Below, in pieces: positions 46,206 to 55,390 of a stretch of 64,000 bases of DNA. Source of the DNA: Nocardia tengchongensis (GTDB lineage: Bacteria; Actinomycetota; Actinomycetes; Mycobacteriales; Mycobacteriaceae). Position 1 is the stretch's first letter, and each line of letters opens with the position of its first letter. Below the pieces are notes generated by a model, which saw only the letters and a list, made by a program, of their open reading frames with translations, was not told the DNA's origin and ran no database searches. The stretch is taken from positions 3,658,001 to 3,722,000 of the forward strand of contig NZ_CP074371.1 in the NCBI RefSeq assembly GCF_018362975.1, in the 5' to 3' direction. The translations under genes and the position numbers were made by a program.

Positions 46206-46229
46206 GATTATCACGCAGACGTGATAATC
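46206..46229. promoter_or_regulatory. Perfect 10-bp inverted repeat, candidate higBA operator
   Basis: GATTATCACG and CGTGATAATC flank a CAGA centre without a mismatch. The element lies just upstream of the toxin start and fits the autoregulatory site of an XRE-type antitoxin. Confidence 0.7.
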
Positions 46230-46268
46230 CGTTCTTGTCGTGTGGCGGCCACCGACCGCTGAAAGATT

Positions 46269-46356
46269 GCCAACAATCGTTGGCCAACAACTGTTGACAT
46301 GGCTCCGACCGGGTCGTATCGTCTAATTCAACAGACGTTGGCCAACAAGTGTTGGC
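46269..46356 (+). promoter_or_regulatory. Promoter with three TetR-like palindromes before the FAD monooxygenase
   Basis: A TTGACA -35 (46294-46299) and TATCGT -10 (46317-46322) are separated by 17 bases. Three related palindromes overlap or flank it: GCCAACAATCGTTGGC (46269-46284), GCCAACAACTGTTGAC (46283-46298, one mismatch) and GCCAACAAGTGTTGGC (46341-46356). The first two lie at the -35 and the third is downstream of the predicted transcript start, an arrangement fit for repression. No TetR-family gene lies nearby. Confidence 0.72.
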
Positions 46357-46374
46357 AGAGCCTCAGGAGTCGTC

Positions 46375-47547
46375 ATGAACACCGTCCCCGCCACCGCCTC
46401 GGTCGTCATCGTGGGTGCTGGTCCCGCCGGTATGACCGCGGGCATCGTGCTCGCCGACGCGGGTGTGAACGTGGTGCTGCTCGATCGGCTGGCCGAGGGT
46501 GCGAACACCTCGCGGGCGGTGGTGGTGCACGCCCGCACGCTGGAGGTGCTCGACGATCTCGATGTCACCCCGACGCTGCTGGAGCGGGGAATCGTGGTGC
46601 CGCACTTCGTGATGCGTGACGGTGATCGGGCGCTGGCTCGCGTCTCCTTCGAGGGACTGCCCACGAAATACCCCTACACCGTGATGATCGGTCAGGAATC
46701 TACCGAAGCGATCCTGTTGGCGCGCCTGGAGAAAGCAGGGGCTCAGGTGGTTCGGCACGCCGAGGTCACCGGGCTCGCCCAGGATGCCGACGGGGTCACC
46801 GTCGACTACACCGACGCCGACGGGAACCCGAATTCCCTGCGTGCGGATTGGGTCATCGGCGCGGACGGCATGCACAGCAAGGTGCGTGAAGCCGCCGGGA
46901 TCGGGTTCACCGGCGCCACCTACCCGGAGTCGTTCGTCCTCGCCGACGTCCGCATGACCTGGCCGGACCCGCGCGACGAGGTCTCCCTGCAGCTCTCGCC
47001 CGAGGGGGTCACGGTGTTCGCCCCGCTGCCGGACGCGCAACCCAACCGTTTCCGCATCGTCGCCACCGTCGCCGAAGCCCCTGAACACCAGGATCTCGCG
47101 TACGTACAGGCCTTGGTCGACGCCCGCCGCCCGGGCGCGCACGCGAAGATCGAGGAGATCATCTGGAGCTCGCGCTTCCGCGTCCACCACCGCGTCGCCG
47201 ACCACTACCGCGCGGGCCGCATCCTGCTCGCAGGCGACGCCGCCCACGTCCACAGCCCGGCCGGCGGCCAGGGCATGAACACCGGCATCCAGGACGCCGT
47301 AGTCCTCGGCCGCCTGCTGGCCGCCGTGGTCGCGGGCGCTCCCCAGGCGATCCTCGACGACTACGAGAAGACCCGCCGCCCTGTCGCTCTCGGCGTCGTC
47401 GCCTTCACCGACCGCGTCACCCGCATGGCCACCCTGCGCGCCCTGCCCGCCCGCCTGGTCCGCAACCTGGTGATCAGCAACCTCACCCGCATCCCGGCCG
47501 TCCGCAACAAGCTGGCCTACCAGCTCTCGGAACTGGCCAACCGCTGA
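46375..47547 (+). CDS. FAD-dependent aromatic monooxygenase (PheA/TetX/Rox-like)
   Basis: The 390-residue class A flavoprotein shows V-V-I-V-G-A-G-P-A-G-M-T-A-G (FAD dinucleotide fold, ~10-23), V-I-G-A-D-G-M-H-S-K-V-R (DG motif, ~159-170) and R-I-L-L-A-G-D-A-A-H-V-H-S-P (GD motif, ~283-296), followed by G-G-Q-G-M-N-T-G. It hydroxylates an aromatic or polyketide substrate using NAD(P)H; rifampicin-type monooxygenases belong to this family, but no substrate can be assigned. It has its own promoter with TetR-like operators. Confidence 0.9.
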   Translation: MNTVPATASVVIVGAGPAGMTAGIVLADAGVNVVLLDRLAEGANTSRAVVVHARTLEVLDDLDVTPTLLERGIVVPHFVMRDGDRALARVSFEGLPTKYPYTVMIGQESTEAILLARLEKAGAQVVRHAEVTGLAQDADGVTVDYTDADGNPNSLRADWVIGADGMHSKVREAAGIGFTGATYPESFVLADVRMTWPDPRDEVSLQLSPEGVTVFAPLPDAQPNRFRIVATVAEAPEHQDLAYVQALVDARRPGAHAKIEEIIWSSRFRVHHRVADHYRAGRILLAGDAAHVHSPAGGQGMNTGIQDAVVLGRLLAAVVAGAPQAILDDYEKTRRPVALGVVAFTDRVTRMATLRALPARLVRNLVISNLTRIPAVRNKLAYQLSELANR

Positions 47548-47596
47548 CCGCCGCGGGCATGATCCCTCCGCCTGCGGGTACGCGGGCGGCAGCGGA

Positions 47597-47827
47597 TCAG
47601 CGCCAGGCCGGGCGCAATGTGGTCGAGTGGTCCACTGCGCGTTCCGCGCCGCGGGTCGCTGCGACCAGTTTCGGGTCGTGACGGACGTAGACGTTGTAGT
47701 AGCCGAGTGTGACGGCCCCGAACCAGGCCACCAGCAGGTTCGCGATTCCGGGGTGGAATATCGCAAAAGCGAAGAAGGTGGCCACGACGGCGGCGACGGC
47801 CGCACAATCGAGAATTTTCCCGTTCAC
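47597..47827 (-). CDS. Small membrane protein, function unknown
   Basis: About 76 residues from GTG 47827, with two hydrophobic segments (A-A-V-V-A-T-F-F-A-F-A-I and L-L-V-A-W-F-G-A-V-T-L-G-Y) and a basic end. GTG is preferred over an ATG at 47863 because GGGAGAAG lies upstream of it. No family is recognised. Confidence 0.5.
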   Translation of the reverse strand: MNGKILDCAAVAAVVATFFAFAIFHPGIANLLVAWFGAVTLGYYNVYVRHDPKLVAATRGAERAVDHSTTLRPAWR

Positions 47828-48020
47828 CGAGCTTCTCCCGTTCCGGCCACCTTGGGCGGCCATGAGCTGCTATTTCCATGTGAAAGTAAGGCAATTCCAT
47901 TGCGCAGGTAAAGGAAATCGTCATGAGATGGGACGATTTTGACGAAATCCTCACAGCCTCGAAGTCTGTGCGGTGAGGGCGAATGGTGGCCGAACGGAAA
48001 CCGCTCTGGGAATGAGGTTT

Positions 48021-48992
48021 TCAGCTGCGCAGAGCGGTGGCGACGGTGTCGGCCGCTGCGATGGTGGCGGCGGCCAGGTCGCGGAGGCCCGCGGCGGAGA
48101 GGTTGGCGTCGGGGCAGGCGACGATGGAGGCGATGACCGGGCCGTCGGGGGAGAAGATGGGGGCGGCGAGGGAGACGACGGCATTGGTGTCGCCGAGTTC
48201 GTCGGGGAGATAGTCGATGGTGATGAGGTCGGCGATCATGGCGCTGAGGCGGTGGCGCAGGGGGTCGGTGACCGGCGAATTGCGGAGTGCGCCGAGGGCT
48301 TCCAGCATGGGGGCGGAGTCGTCGGCCAGGCGTTCGACGGAGTAGCCGCGGGCGGCGATGGCGTCGAGGACGGCGGCGAGGCGGGTGCGGTGGCCGGGGT
48401 CGGCGGCGGCCAGCCAGGCGGCGCGCTCGGATTCCGGTGCCCAGGCCACGAATTCGCGGCAGACCGGTGGGGCGAAGGGCATGCGGCGGGCCGGGCGGAT
48501 CCAGGGCGCGGACGGGGTGCCGAGCACCTCGGTGATGACGATCGCGTCCATGGCGGCGTCGCCTGCCGCGGCATTGTTCCCGGGTCTTCCGGAGCGCACA
48601 CCGCCCTGAAATTCTCTTTCGGCCAGGAAGACCGGCACGGCCTGGTCGCGGGCGAGCGTGCGCATCGCGTCCAGCGCCAGGGTCCGCACGGGGAACGCGG
48701 TGTCGGCTCGGCGGGCGACGGCGAGCAGGCCCAGACCGAGGCTGTAGTTGCCTTCGGCGTCGCGCAGGGTCCAGCCGTCGGCGCACAGCTGGGTGAGCAC
48801 GGCGTGCGCGGTGGCGCGGGACATGCCGGTGGCGCGCACGATGCGGGCCAGGGACAGGCGGTCACCGGAATGCCGGGACAGCAGCTCGATCGCCTGCACG
48901 ACACGGTGGGTCGGCGGCGACGCGGCGGCCGGGCCGGGCGCCGTCACCGGGCCGGGCGCGGAAGCCACTGGAGCGGCGGTGGATTCAGGCAA
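48021..48992 (-). CDS. IclR-family transcriptional regulator, divergent from the sulfonation operon
   Basis: The 323-residue protein has an alanine/proline-rich N-terminus, an N-terminal winged helix (V-V-Q-A-I-E-L-L-S-R-H-S, then G-M-S-R-A-T-A-H-A-V-L-T-Q-L), and a C-terminal IclR ligand-binding domain with G-D-T-N-A-V-V-S-L-A-A-P-I-F-S-P-D-G and A-S-I-V-A. It diverges from cysD, and the intergenic region carries a perfect 14-bp palindrome, so it most likely represses or activates the cysD-to-sulfotransferase operon. Ligand unknown. Confidence 0.85.
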   Translation of the reverse strand: MPESTAAPVASAPGPVTAPGPAAASPPTHRVVQAIELLSRHSGDRLSLARIVRATGMSRATAHAVLTQLCADGWTLRDAEGNYSLGLGLLAVARRADTAFPVRTLALDAMRTLARDQAVPVFLAEREFQGGVRSGRPGNNAAAGDAAMDAIVITEVLGTPSAPWIRPARRMPFAPPVCREFVAWAPESERAAWLAAADPGHRTRLAAVLDAIAARGYSVERLADDSAPMLEALGALRNSPVTDPLRHRLSAMIADLITIDYLPDELGDTNAVVSLAAPIFSPDGPVIASIVACPDANLSAAGLRDLAAATIAAADTVATALRS

Positions 48993-49190
48993 CTCGATTC
49001 CTGCTGGTGTCGGTCCCGGCGGTGCGGGAGGGGCGCGCGGGAATCGTATCGGTCGATGTATCGGTCACTCACACCGGAGTGAGTCCCGCCGGCGGATCCC
49101 GGTGATAACGGTGCGCGCAATTTCGGGCGCGGGTATTGACCGTCGCCCGGGTACCGACCTATCGTCGGTGTCACATTATCGAACAATAGC

Positions 49191-49204
49191 GTCGAATATT
49201 CGAC
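49191..49204. promoter_or_regulatory. Perfect 14-bp palindrome in the IclR/cysD intergenic region
   Basis: GTCGAATATTCGAC reads the same on both strands. It lies 9 bases before the most upstream cysD start and within a larger symmetric segment flanked by GGTGTC and GACACC; a second TCGAACAATA-type half-site is close by. It is a candidate IclR operator. Confidence 0.6.
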
Positions 49205-49213
49205 ACCGCAAGG

Positions 49214-50164
49214 GTGAAAGCCCTCGGGGATCGAGAGACGCGGCGAATGGGACGAGAGATGCGCGCGGGATATGAGCTGTCGCACCTGAACGCCTTGGAG
49301 GCGGAATCGGTGCACATCATTCGGGAGGTGGCGGCCACCTTCGAGCGACCGGTGCTGCTGTTCTCCGGTGGCAAGGACTCGGCGGTCATGCTGGAACTGG
49401 CGCGGCGGGCGTTCTGGCCCGCGCCGCTGCCGTTCGCGCTGCTCCACATCGACACCGGGCGAAACTTCGACGAGGTCATCGACTTCCGGGACCGCACCGC
49501 GGCCCGGCTGGGCGCGCAACTGCTGGTCGGCAGCGTGCAGGACGACATCGACGCCGGCCGGGTCACCGAACGGCCCGGCGAGACCCGCAACCGGCTGCAG
49601 ACCACCACCCTGTTGCGCAGCATTCGCGAACACCGCTTCGACGCGGTGTTCGGCGGGGCCCGGCGCGACGAGGAGAAGGCGCGCGCCAAGGAGCGGGTGT
49701 TCAGCTTCCGCGACGAATACGGCGCCTGGGATCCGCGGGCGCAGCGGCCCGAGGTGTGGAACCTCTACAACGGCCGGCATCAGAAGGGCGAGCACATTCG
49801 CGTCTTCCCGCTGTCGAACTGGACCGAGCTCGACATCTGGGAGTACATCGACCAGGCCGAGGTGGAACTGCCCCCGCTGTACTACGCGCACAACCGCACC
49901 GTGGTGCGGCGTGACGGAATGCTGCTGGCGGAGAACCGATTCCTGGAATTCGGCGCCGACGAGCAGCGCTTCGAGGCCACCGTGCGCTTCCGCACCCTGG
50001 GCGACGCCGACTGCACCGGCTGCGTGGAATCCGACGCCGCCAACCCCGCCGAGGTGATCGCCGAAACCGCGGTCACCCGCCTCACCGAGCGCGGCGCCAC
50101 CCGCGCCGACGACCGGATCTCCGAGTCCGGCATGGAAGATCGCAAGCGAGAGGGCTACTTCTGA
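49214..50164 (+). CDS. cysD: Sulfate adenylyltransferase subunit 2
   Basis: The ~300-residue protein is the ATP-pyrophosphatase-fold subunit of ATP sulfurylase: Y-E-L-S-H-L near the start, L-L-F-S-G-G-K-D-S-A-V-M (PP-loop), H-I-D-T-G, G-G-A-R-R-D-E-E-K-A-R-A-K-E-R, and R-F-R-T-L-G-D-A-D-C-T-G-C. With CysN it makes adenosine 5'-phosphosulfate. Starts at 49214 (GTG), 49247 and 49259 (ATG) are in frame; none has a strong ribosome binding site. The stop overlaps cysNC (TGATG). Confidence 0.92.
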   Translation: MKALGDRETRRMGREMRAGYELSHLNALEAESVHIIREVAATFERPVLLFSGGKDSAVMLELARRAFWPAPLPFALLHIDTGRNFDEVIDFRDRTAARLGAQLLVGSVQDDIDAGRVTERPGETRNRLQTTTLLRSIREHRFDAVFGGARRDEEKARAKERVFSFRDEYGAWDPRAQRPEVWNLYNGRHQKGEHIRVFPLSNWTELDIWEYIDQAEVELPPLYYAHNRTVVRRDGMLLAENRFLEFGADEQRFEATVRFRTLGDADCTGCVESDAANPAEVIAETAVTRLTERGATRADDRISESGMEDRKREGYF

Positions 50165-52025
50165 TGCGCCGCAACCTGTTACGGCTCGCCACCGCCGGCA
50201 GCGTCGACGACGGCAAGTCGACCCTGATCGGGCGGCTGCTGTTCGACTCCAAGAGCCTGTTCAGCGATCAGCTCGACGCCATCGAACGCGCCAGCCTCTC
50301 GCGCGGCGGCGACGGACCCGACCTGTCGCTGGTCACCGACGGCCTGCGCGCCGAACGCGAGCAGGGCATCACCATCGATGTCGCCTACCGCTACTTCACC
50401 ACGCCGCGACGCAAATTCATCATCGCCGACACCCCCGGGCACGTGCAGTACACCCGCAACATGGTGACCGGCGCGTCCACCGCGGACCTGGCGCTGATCC
50501 TGGTCGACGCGCGCAAGGGCGTCTCCGAACAGACCCGCCGCCACGCCTTCCTGTCCTCGCTGCTGGGGGTGGGGCACCTGGTGTTGTGCGTCAACAAGAT
50601 GGACCTGGTCGACTGGTCCGAGCAGCGGTTCGAGGAGATCCGTTCGGAATTCGCCGATTTCGCCACCAAGCTCGATGTCGGCGACCTGAGCTTCATTCCG
50701 ATGTCGGCGCTGCACGGCGACAATGTGGTGGACGCCTCCGAGCGCACCGCCGGCTGGTATCCGGGCCCGCCGCTGCTGCGGCACCTGGAGGAGGTGCACG
50801 TCGCCTCCGACCGCAACCTGATCGACAACCGGCTGCCGGTGCAGTACGTCATCCGGCCGCACGGCGAGAACCAGCGCAGTTACGCGGGCACCGTCGCGGG
50901 CGGCATCTTCAAGCCCGGCGACGAGGTCGTGGTGCTGCCGTCGGGTCGCAGCAGCCGGGTCAACCAGATCTGGGGTCCCGGCGGCGGCAAGGTGGACGAG
51001 GCGTTCACCGGCATGGCGGTCTCGCTGACCCTGGACGACGAAATCGATATCGGCCGTGGCGATATGCTCGCCCGCCCCGGCAACCAGCCGCACACCGATC
51101 GCGAACTGGACGCCATGGTGTGCTGGTTCTCCGACGACACCGAACTGCGGGCCGGGAACTCCTACTCCATCCGCACCGCCACCCAGACCTCCAAGGTCGA
51201 GGTGAGCGATCTGGACTACCGGCTCGACGTCAACACCCTGCACCGGCAGACCGACGCGGACCTGCTGGGCCTCAACGACATCGGGCGCGTCACGTTGAAG
51301 AGCCGCCAGGCGTTGCTGTTCGACCCCTACCGGGAGAACCGCTCCACCGGCAGCTTCATCCTCATCGACGAGGCCACCAATCAGACCGTGGCAGCGGGCA
51401 TGATCACCGGACGCTCCACCGGCGCACCGAAGGTCGGGCACAAGGCCTCGAACGTGGTGTGGCACAACTCCGCGGTGGAACGCGGGCAGCGGCTCAGCGC
51501 CGGCGCGACCGTGTGGCTGACCGGGCTGTCGGGCTCCGGGAAGTCCACCATCGCGGTCGAATTGGAGCGGCAGCTCATCGCCTCCGGGCAGCCCGCCTAC
51601 CTGCTCGACGGGGACAACCTGCGGCACGGGCTGAACAAGAACCTGGGCTTCACCGACGAGGACCGGCGCGAGAACATCCGTCGCGTCTCGGAGGTGGCGG
51701 CGCTGTTCGCCGATGCGGGCGTGGTCGCGATCGTCTCGCTGATCAGTCCCTTCCGCGCCGAACGGCGGGAGGCGCGCAAGCTGCACGAGGCCAAGAACCT
51801 GCCGTTCCGGGAGGTCTTCGTGGACACTCCTCTGGAAGAGTGCGAACTGCGCGACCCGAAGGGCCTGTACCAGAAGGCCCGCGCCGGCGAGCTGCCCGAA
51901 TTCACCGGTGTCAGTTCACCGTACGAGCGGCCGGAGTTCGCCGACCTGACCATCACCCCTCGGACGGGACGCCGTCCGAGATCGCCCATCGAATTCGAGA
52001 GACACTAGGGATCGCTGACCACTGA
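50164..52025 (+). CDS. cysNC: Bifunctional sulfate adenylyltransferase subunit 1 / adenylylsulfate kinase (C-terminal frameshift near 51957)
   Basis: The N-terminal ~430 residues are the CysN GTPase (G-S-V-D-D-G-K-S-T-L-I-G-R P-loop, D-T-P-G-H, N-K-M-D). The C-terminal ~180 residues are CysC APS kinase (W-L-T-G-L-S-G-S-G-K-S-T, D-G-D-N-L-R-H-G-L, F-V-D-T-P-L-E-E-C-E). Together they turn sulfate into PAPS. Near 51957 the frame shifts; adding one C to the CCCC run restores S-D-G-T-P-S-E-I-A-H-R-I-R-E-T and a stop at 52025 that overlaps the next ATG. Without repair the last ~20 residues differ. The next genes use PAPS chemistry. Confidence 0.9.
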
Positions 52026-53221
52026 TGACAGATATCGACAAGGCCGAACTGCCGCTCACCGAGCCGTTCCTCGCGGCGGTCGCGGAGGCCGAGAAGCTGA
52101 TCGCCGCCGCGGATTTCATCCGTGACCCGCACGACCTCGCGGAGGGCTACGACTATTTGCAGGGCAGCATCGCCGCGGTGCTGCAACTGTCGCGGGCGCA
52201 CGGCACCTCGCACCCGTACTTCGTGTCCTCCACCGGGCCCTACACCAAGATGGGCCTGGACAACCCGGACACGCTGTACTACCACGCCACCATCGAGCCG
52301 GGGGCGGAATACCTGCTCACCGGGGTGCGCGGCAGCACCACCGACCTGAGCTTCCAGGTGCTCAAGGGCGACTACACCGCGACCGATGTGCCCAATGGCG
52401 ACGACGCGTTCGACGACCGGCGGTTGCAGATCGACGAGGACGGCAGCTACCAGCTCCGTTTCGGCCCGCCCAAGGAGAACCCGGAGCCGAACTACTTCAC
52501 CCTCGGTGAGGGCGCGTCCATGCTGGCCGTGCGTGAGGTATACGGCGACTGGAACGCCGAGCGCAAGGGCAGCATTCGCATCGAGCGGGTCGACACCATC
52601 GGCACCGCGCCGGCCGAGGCCGGGGTGGAACAGCTGCGCAAGCGGTACCGGGCGGCGGGACGCATGCTGCTCACCCGCGTGCACACCTGGTTCAACTTCC
52701 CGAAGTGGTTCTATCTGAACCTGCCGGTGAACACGTTGACCGAGCCGCGGTTGACGCCGGGCGGGCTGAGCACCCAGTACTCCTCGGTCGGGCACTTCGA
52801 GCTCGAGGACGATCAGGCGCTGATCATTACCGTGCCGAAGTCCGATGCGCCGTACCAGGGTTTCCAGCTGGGCAGCCGCTGGTACGTGTCGCTGGACTAC
52901 GTCAACCACCAGAGTTCGCTCAATCATCAGCAGGCGCAGGTGGATCCGGACGGGATGATCCGCATGGTCGTCTCGGCGCGGAATCCGGGTGTGGCCAACT
53001 GGATCGAGACCACCGGGCGCAAGCTGGGCATTCTCCAGTTCCGGTGGCAGCGAGTCGGGCGCGTCATCACGCCGGAGGACGGGCCCACCATCGAGCTGGT
53101 GCCCTTCGACAAGGTGGCGGAAAGCCTGCCGCACTATGACAACAATCGAATCGATGAGGCCGGGTGGCGTGAGCGGATCGCCGCACGCCAGCGCGCCTTC
53201 GCGGAAAGGATGCTGGGATGA
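52025..53221 (+). CDS. DUF1214 domain protein of the sulfonation operon
   Basis: The 398-residue cytosolic protein has D-N-P-D-T-L-Y-Y-H-A-T-I (~80) and a C-terminal DUF1214 region (W-Y-V-S-L-D-Y-V-N-H-Q-S-S-L-N). Unlike the gene at 33169 it has no signal peptide. Its ATG overlaps the repaired cysNC stop, and its stop overlaps the SDR start (ATGA), so it is in the middle of a tightly coupled operon. Function unknown. From memory, a DUF1214-SDR-sulfotransferase trio occurs in mycobacteria (Rv3531c-Rv3529c). Confidence 0.85.
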   Translation: MTDIDKAELPLTEPFLAAVAEAEKLIAAADFIRDPHDLAEGYDYLQGSIAAVLQLSRAHGTSHPYFVSSTGPYTKMGLDNPDTLYYHATIEPGAEYLLTGVRGSTTDLSFQVLKGDYTATDVPNGDDAFDDRRLQIDEDGSYQLRFGPPKENPEPNYFTLGEGASMLAVREVYGDWNAERKGSIRIERVDTIGTAPAEAGVEQLRKRYRAAGRMLLTRVHTWFNFPKWFYLNLPVNTLTEPRLTPGGLSTQYSSVGHFELEDDQALIITVPKSDAPYQGFQLGSRWYVSLDYVNHQSSLNHQQAQVDPDGMIRMVVSARNPGVANWIETTGRKLGILQFRWQRVGRVITPEDGPTIELVPFDKVAESLPHYDNNRIDEAGWRERIAARQRAFAERMLG

Positions 53222-54015
53222 GCCGTCTGAAGACCGGACTGCTGGACGGCAAGGTCGTCGTGGTCAGCGGAATCGGACCCGGTCTGGGCCGTTCCATCGC
53301 GCTGGAGGCCGCGGCCGCCGGTGCCAAGGTCGTGCTGGCCGCGCGCACGGAGTCCAAGCTGAAGGAGGTCGCCGAGGAGATCGCGGCCGAGGGCGGCGCG
53401 GAAACCCTGTGTGTGCCCACCGATATCACCGATGAGGCGACCGTCGAGAACCTCGCCAAGCAGACCCTCGAGACGTTCGGGCGGGTCGACGCGCTGGTGA
53501 ACAACGCGTTCAAGGTGCCGTCGATGAAGCCGCTGGCGCGCACCGACTTCGAGCAGATCCGCGAGAGCGTGGATCTGACGGTGCTCGGCAATCTGCGGAT
53601 GACGCAGGCGTTCACGCCGGCGCTGGCCGAGACCAAGGGTTCGATCGTGATGGTCAACTCGATGGTGTTGCGGCACAGCGAACCTCGCTACGGCAGCTAC
53701 AAGATCGCCAAGGCGGCGCTGCTGGCCATGTCCCAGACCCTGGCGACCGAGCTGGGGGAGAAGGGTATTCGCGTCAACAGCGTGCTGCCCGGCTACATCT
53801 GGACCGACCAGCTCAAGTGGTATTTCGCGGAGATCGCCAAGAAGTACGGCATCACCGAGGAGCAGGTCTACAGCCAGACCGCGTCCAAGTCCGACCTGAA
53901 GCGGCTGCCGTTGCCCGACGAGATCGCCCAGACCATCGTCTACCTGACCTCGCCGTTCGCGAACGCCGTCACCGGGCAGACCATCGACGTCAACTGCGGC
54001 GAATACCACGTCTGA
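53218..54015 (+). CDS. Short-chain dehydrogenase/reductase of the sulfonation operon
   Basis: The 265-residue SDR has V-V-V-S-G-I-G-P-G-L-G-R-S (cofactor loop), N-N-A-F, the serine in V-M-V-N-S-M and Y-K-I-A-K (YxxxK). It presumably oxidises or reduces a hydroxyl or keto group on the molecule sulfonated by the last enzyme. A 4-base overlap with the DUF1214 gene and 18 bases to the sulfotransferase support one operon. Confidence 0.9.
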   Translation: MSRLKTGLLDGKVVVVSGIGPGLGRSIALEAAAAGAKVVLAARTESKLKEVAEEIAAEGGAETLCVPTDITDEATVENLAKQTLETFGRVDALVNNAFKVPSMKPLARTDFEQIRESVDLTVLGNLRMTQAFTPALAETKGSIVMVNSMVLRHSEPRYGSYKIAKAALLAMSQTLATELGEKGIRVNSVLPGYIWTDQLKWYFAEIAKKYGITEEQVYSQTASKSDLKRLPLPDEIAQTIVYLTSPFANAVTGQTIDVNCGEYHV

Positions 54016-54033
54016 GCAAGGAGTTTCATCACC

Positions 54034-55166
54034 ATGACCGGACGTACCAACGTCGGCACCGTCGAGGACCTGCACGCCTCGGCCACCAAGGTCTGCGGTC
54101 TCACCGACTTCGGATCCGACGACCCCACGAGGCGCTCGGCGTCCTGCTGGACTCGTATCAGCGTGATGCCGGGCTCACCGAGATCGGCTCCAAGATGAGC
54201 CGCTACTTCCTGCGCGGCGCGCTCGTCGCCCGCGCGCTGAGCGAAGCCTCCTGGAAAGCCAACCCGAGCTACGGCGAAACCAAGGTCACCCGACCGATTT
54301 TCGTCACCGGCCTGCCCCGCACCGGCACCACCGCCCTGCACCGCCTGCTCGCCGCCGACCCGCAGCACCAGGCGCTGGAAATGTGGCTGGCGGACTTCCC
54401 GCAGCCCCGCCCGCCCCGCGACACCTGGGCCGACAACCCCGTCTACCAGGCCGTCGACCAGGGCTTCGCCCAGCACCGGATCGAGAATCCGGAATTCATG
54501 GGCGTGCACTACATGACCGCCGCCGAGGTGGAGGAGTGCTGGCAGCTGCTGCGCCAGACGGTGAAATCCATCTCCTACGAGTCGCTGGCCTACCTGCCGA
54601 CCTACTCGGAGTGGCTGCGCAAGCAGGACTGGACCGACGCCTACACCCGGCACAAGCAGAACCTGCAGCTGATCGGCCTCGGCGACGAGCGGCGCTGGGT
54701 CCTCAAGAACCCCAGCCACCTGTTCGCCCTGGACGCGTTGATGAAGGTGTACCCGGACGCGCTGATCATCCAGACCCACCGCGACCCGGTCACCATCGTC
54801 GGCTCCTCGTGCAGCCTGTCCGAGCAGGCCACCGCGGGCTGGTCCACGACTTTCGTGGGCGAGAAGATCGGTTCCTCGCAGCTGGAACTGTGGTCCCGCG
54901 GCCTGCGTGAGTTCAACACGGCCCGGGCCCGCTACAACCCGGACCAGTTCCTGGACATCGAGTTCGACGAACTGCGCGCCGACCCGTTCGCCACCGTCGA
55001 GAAGATCTACTCGAAGTTCGGGCTCGACTACACCGACTCGTCCCGCTCCGCCATGACGGCGCTCGACGAGGAGAGCAAGTCCGGCGATCGCAAACCGGTG
55101 CACAAGTATTCGCTCGCCGACTACGGCCTCACCGAGGAGCAGGTCCGCGCCGAATTCGAGCTCTGA
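54034..55166 (+). CDS. PAPS-dependent sulfotransferase (single-base frameshift near 54133)
   Basis: The repaired ~378-residue protein has the 5'-phosphosulfate-binding loop T-G-L-P-R-T-G-T-T-A-L-H-R (~90), W-V-L-K-N-P-S-H-L-F-A-L-D (3'-phosphate site), T-H-R-D-P and a conserved acidic C-terminus. It is related to mycobacterial Stf-type enzymes that sulfonate lipids or sterol-like compounds. The start (ATG 54034 after AAGGAG) and the first ~33 residues are in one frame, the rest in another. One missing C in the CCCC run near 54133 explains this. The acceptor is unknown. Confidence 0.88.
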
Positions 55167-55178
55167 CCGACGAATACC

Positions 55179-55212
55179 CGACGGCCGGACGCGCTTTCGC
55201 GTTCGGCCGTCG
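55179..55212 (+). terminator. Terminator of the cysD-sulfotransferase operon
   Basis: CGACGGCCG and CGGCCGTCG form the outer stem, with CGCG/CGCG inside, one GA/TT internal mismatch and a CTTT loop. It begins 12 bases after the sulfotransferase stop. Confidence 0.68.
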
Positions 55213-55216
55213 ATGT

Positions 55217-55390
55217 TCAGACAACGTCGGCAGGCGCGGCCAGCACCGCCTGCATCGCCACTCCGTCTATATAGGTGTGCTTTTCGAGCACCGCCCCAAC
55301 ATGCACCATCTCACCGCGGCTGACCCGTAACCAGAGCCCCGCGTGACAACGATGCGAGTGCTGGTCGCCGACCCGGTATAGAAGGGGCAT
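55217..55390 (-). CDS. Possible small protein, function unknown
   Basis: The minus-strand frame encodes 57 residues with ordinary composition (L-W-L-R-V-S-R-G-E-M-V-H-V-G-A-V-L-E-K-H-T). It fills the gap between the terminator and the SLOG-like gene, whose ATG it overlaps head to head. There is no clear ribosome binding site, so this is a weak call. Confidence 0.33.
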   Translation of the reverse strand: MPLLYRVGDQHSHRCHAGLWLRVSRGEMVHVGAVLEKHTYIDGVAMQAVLAAPADVV

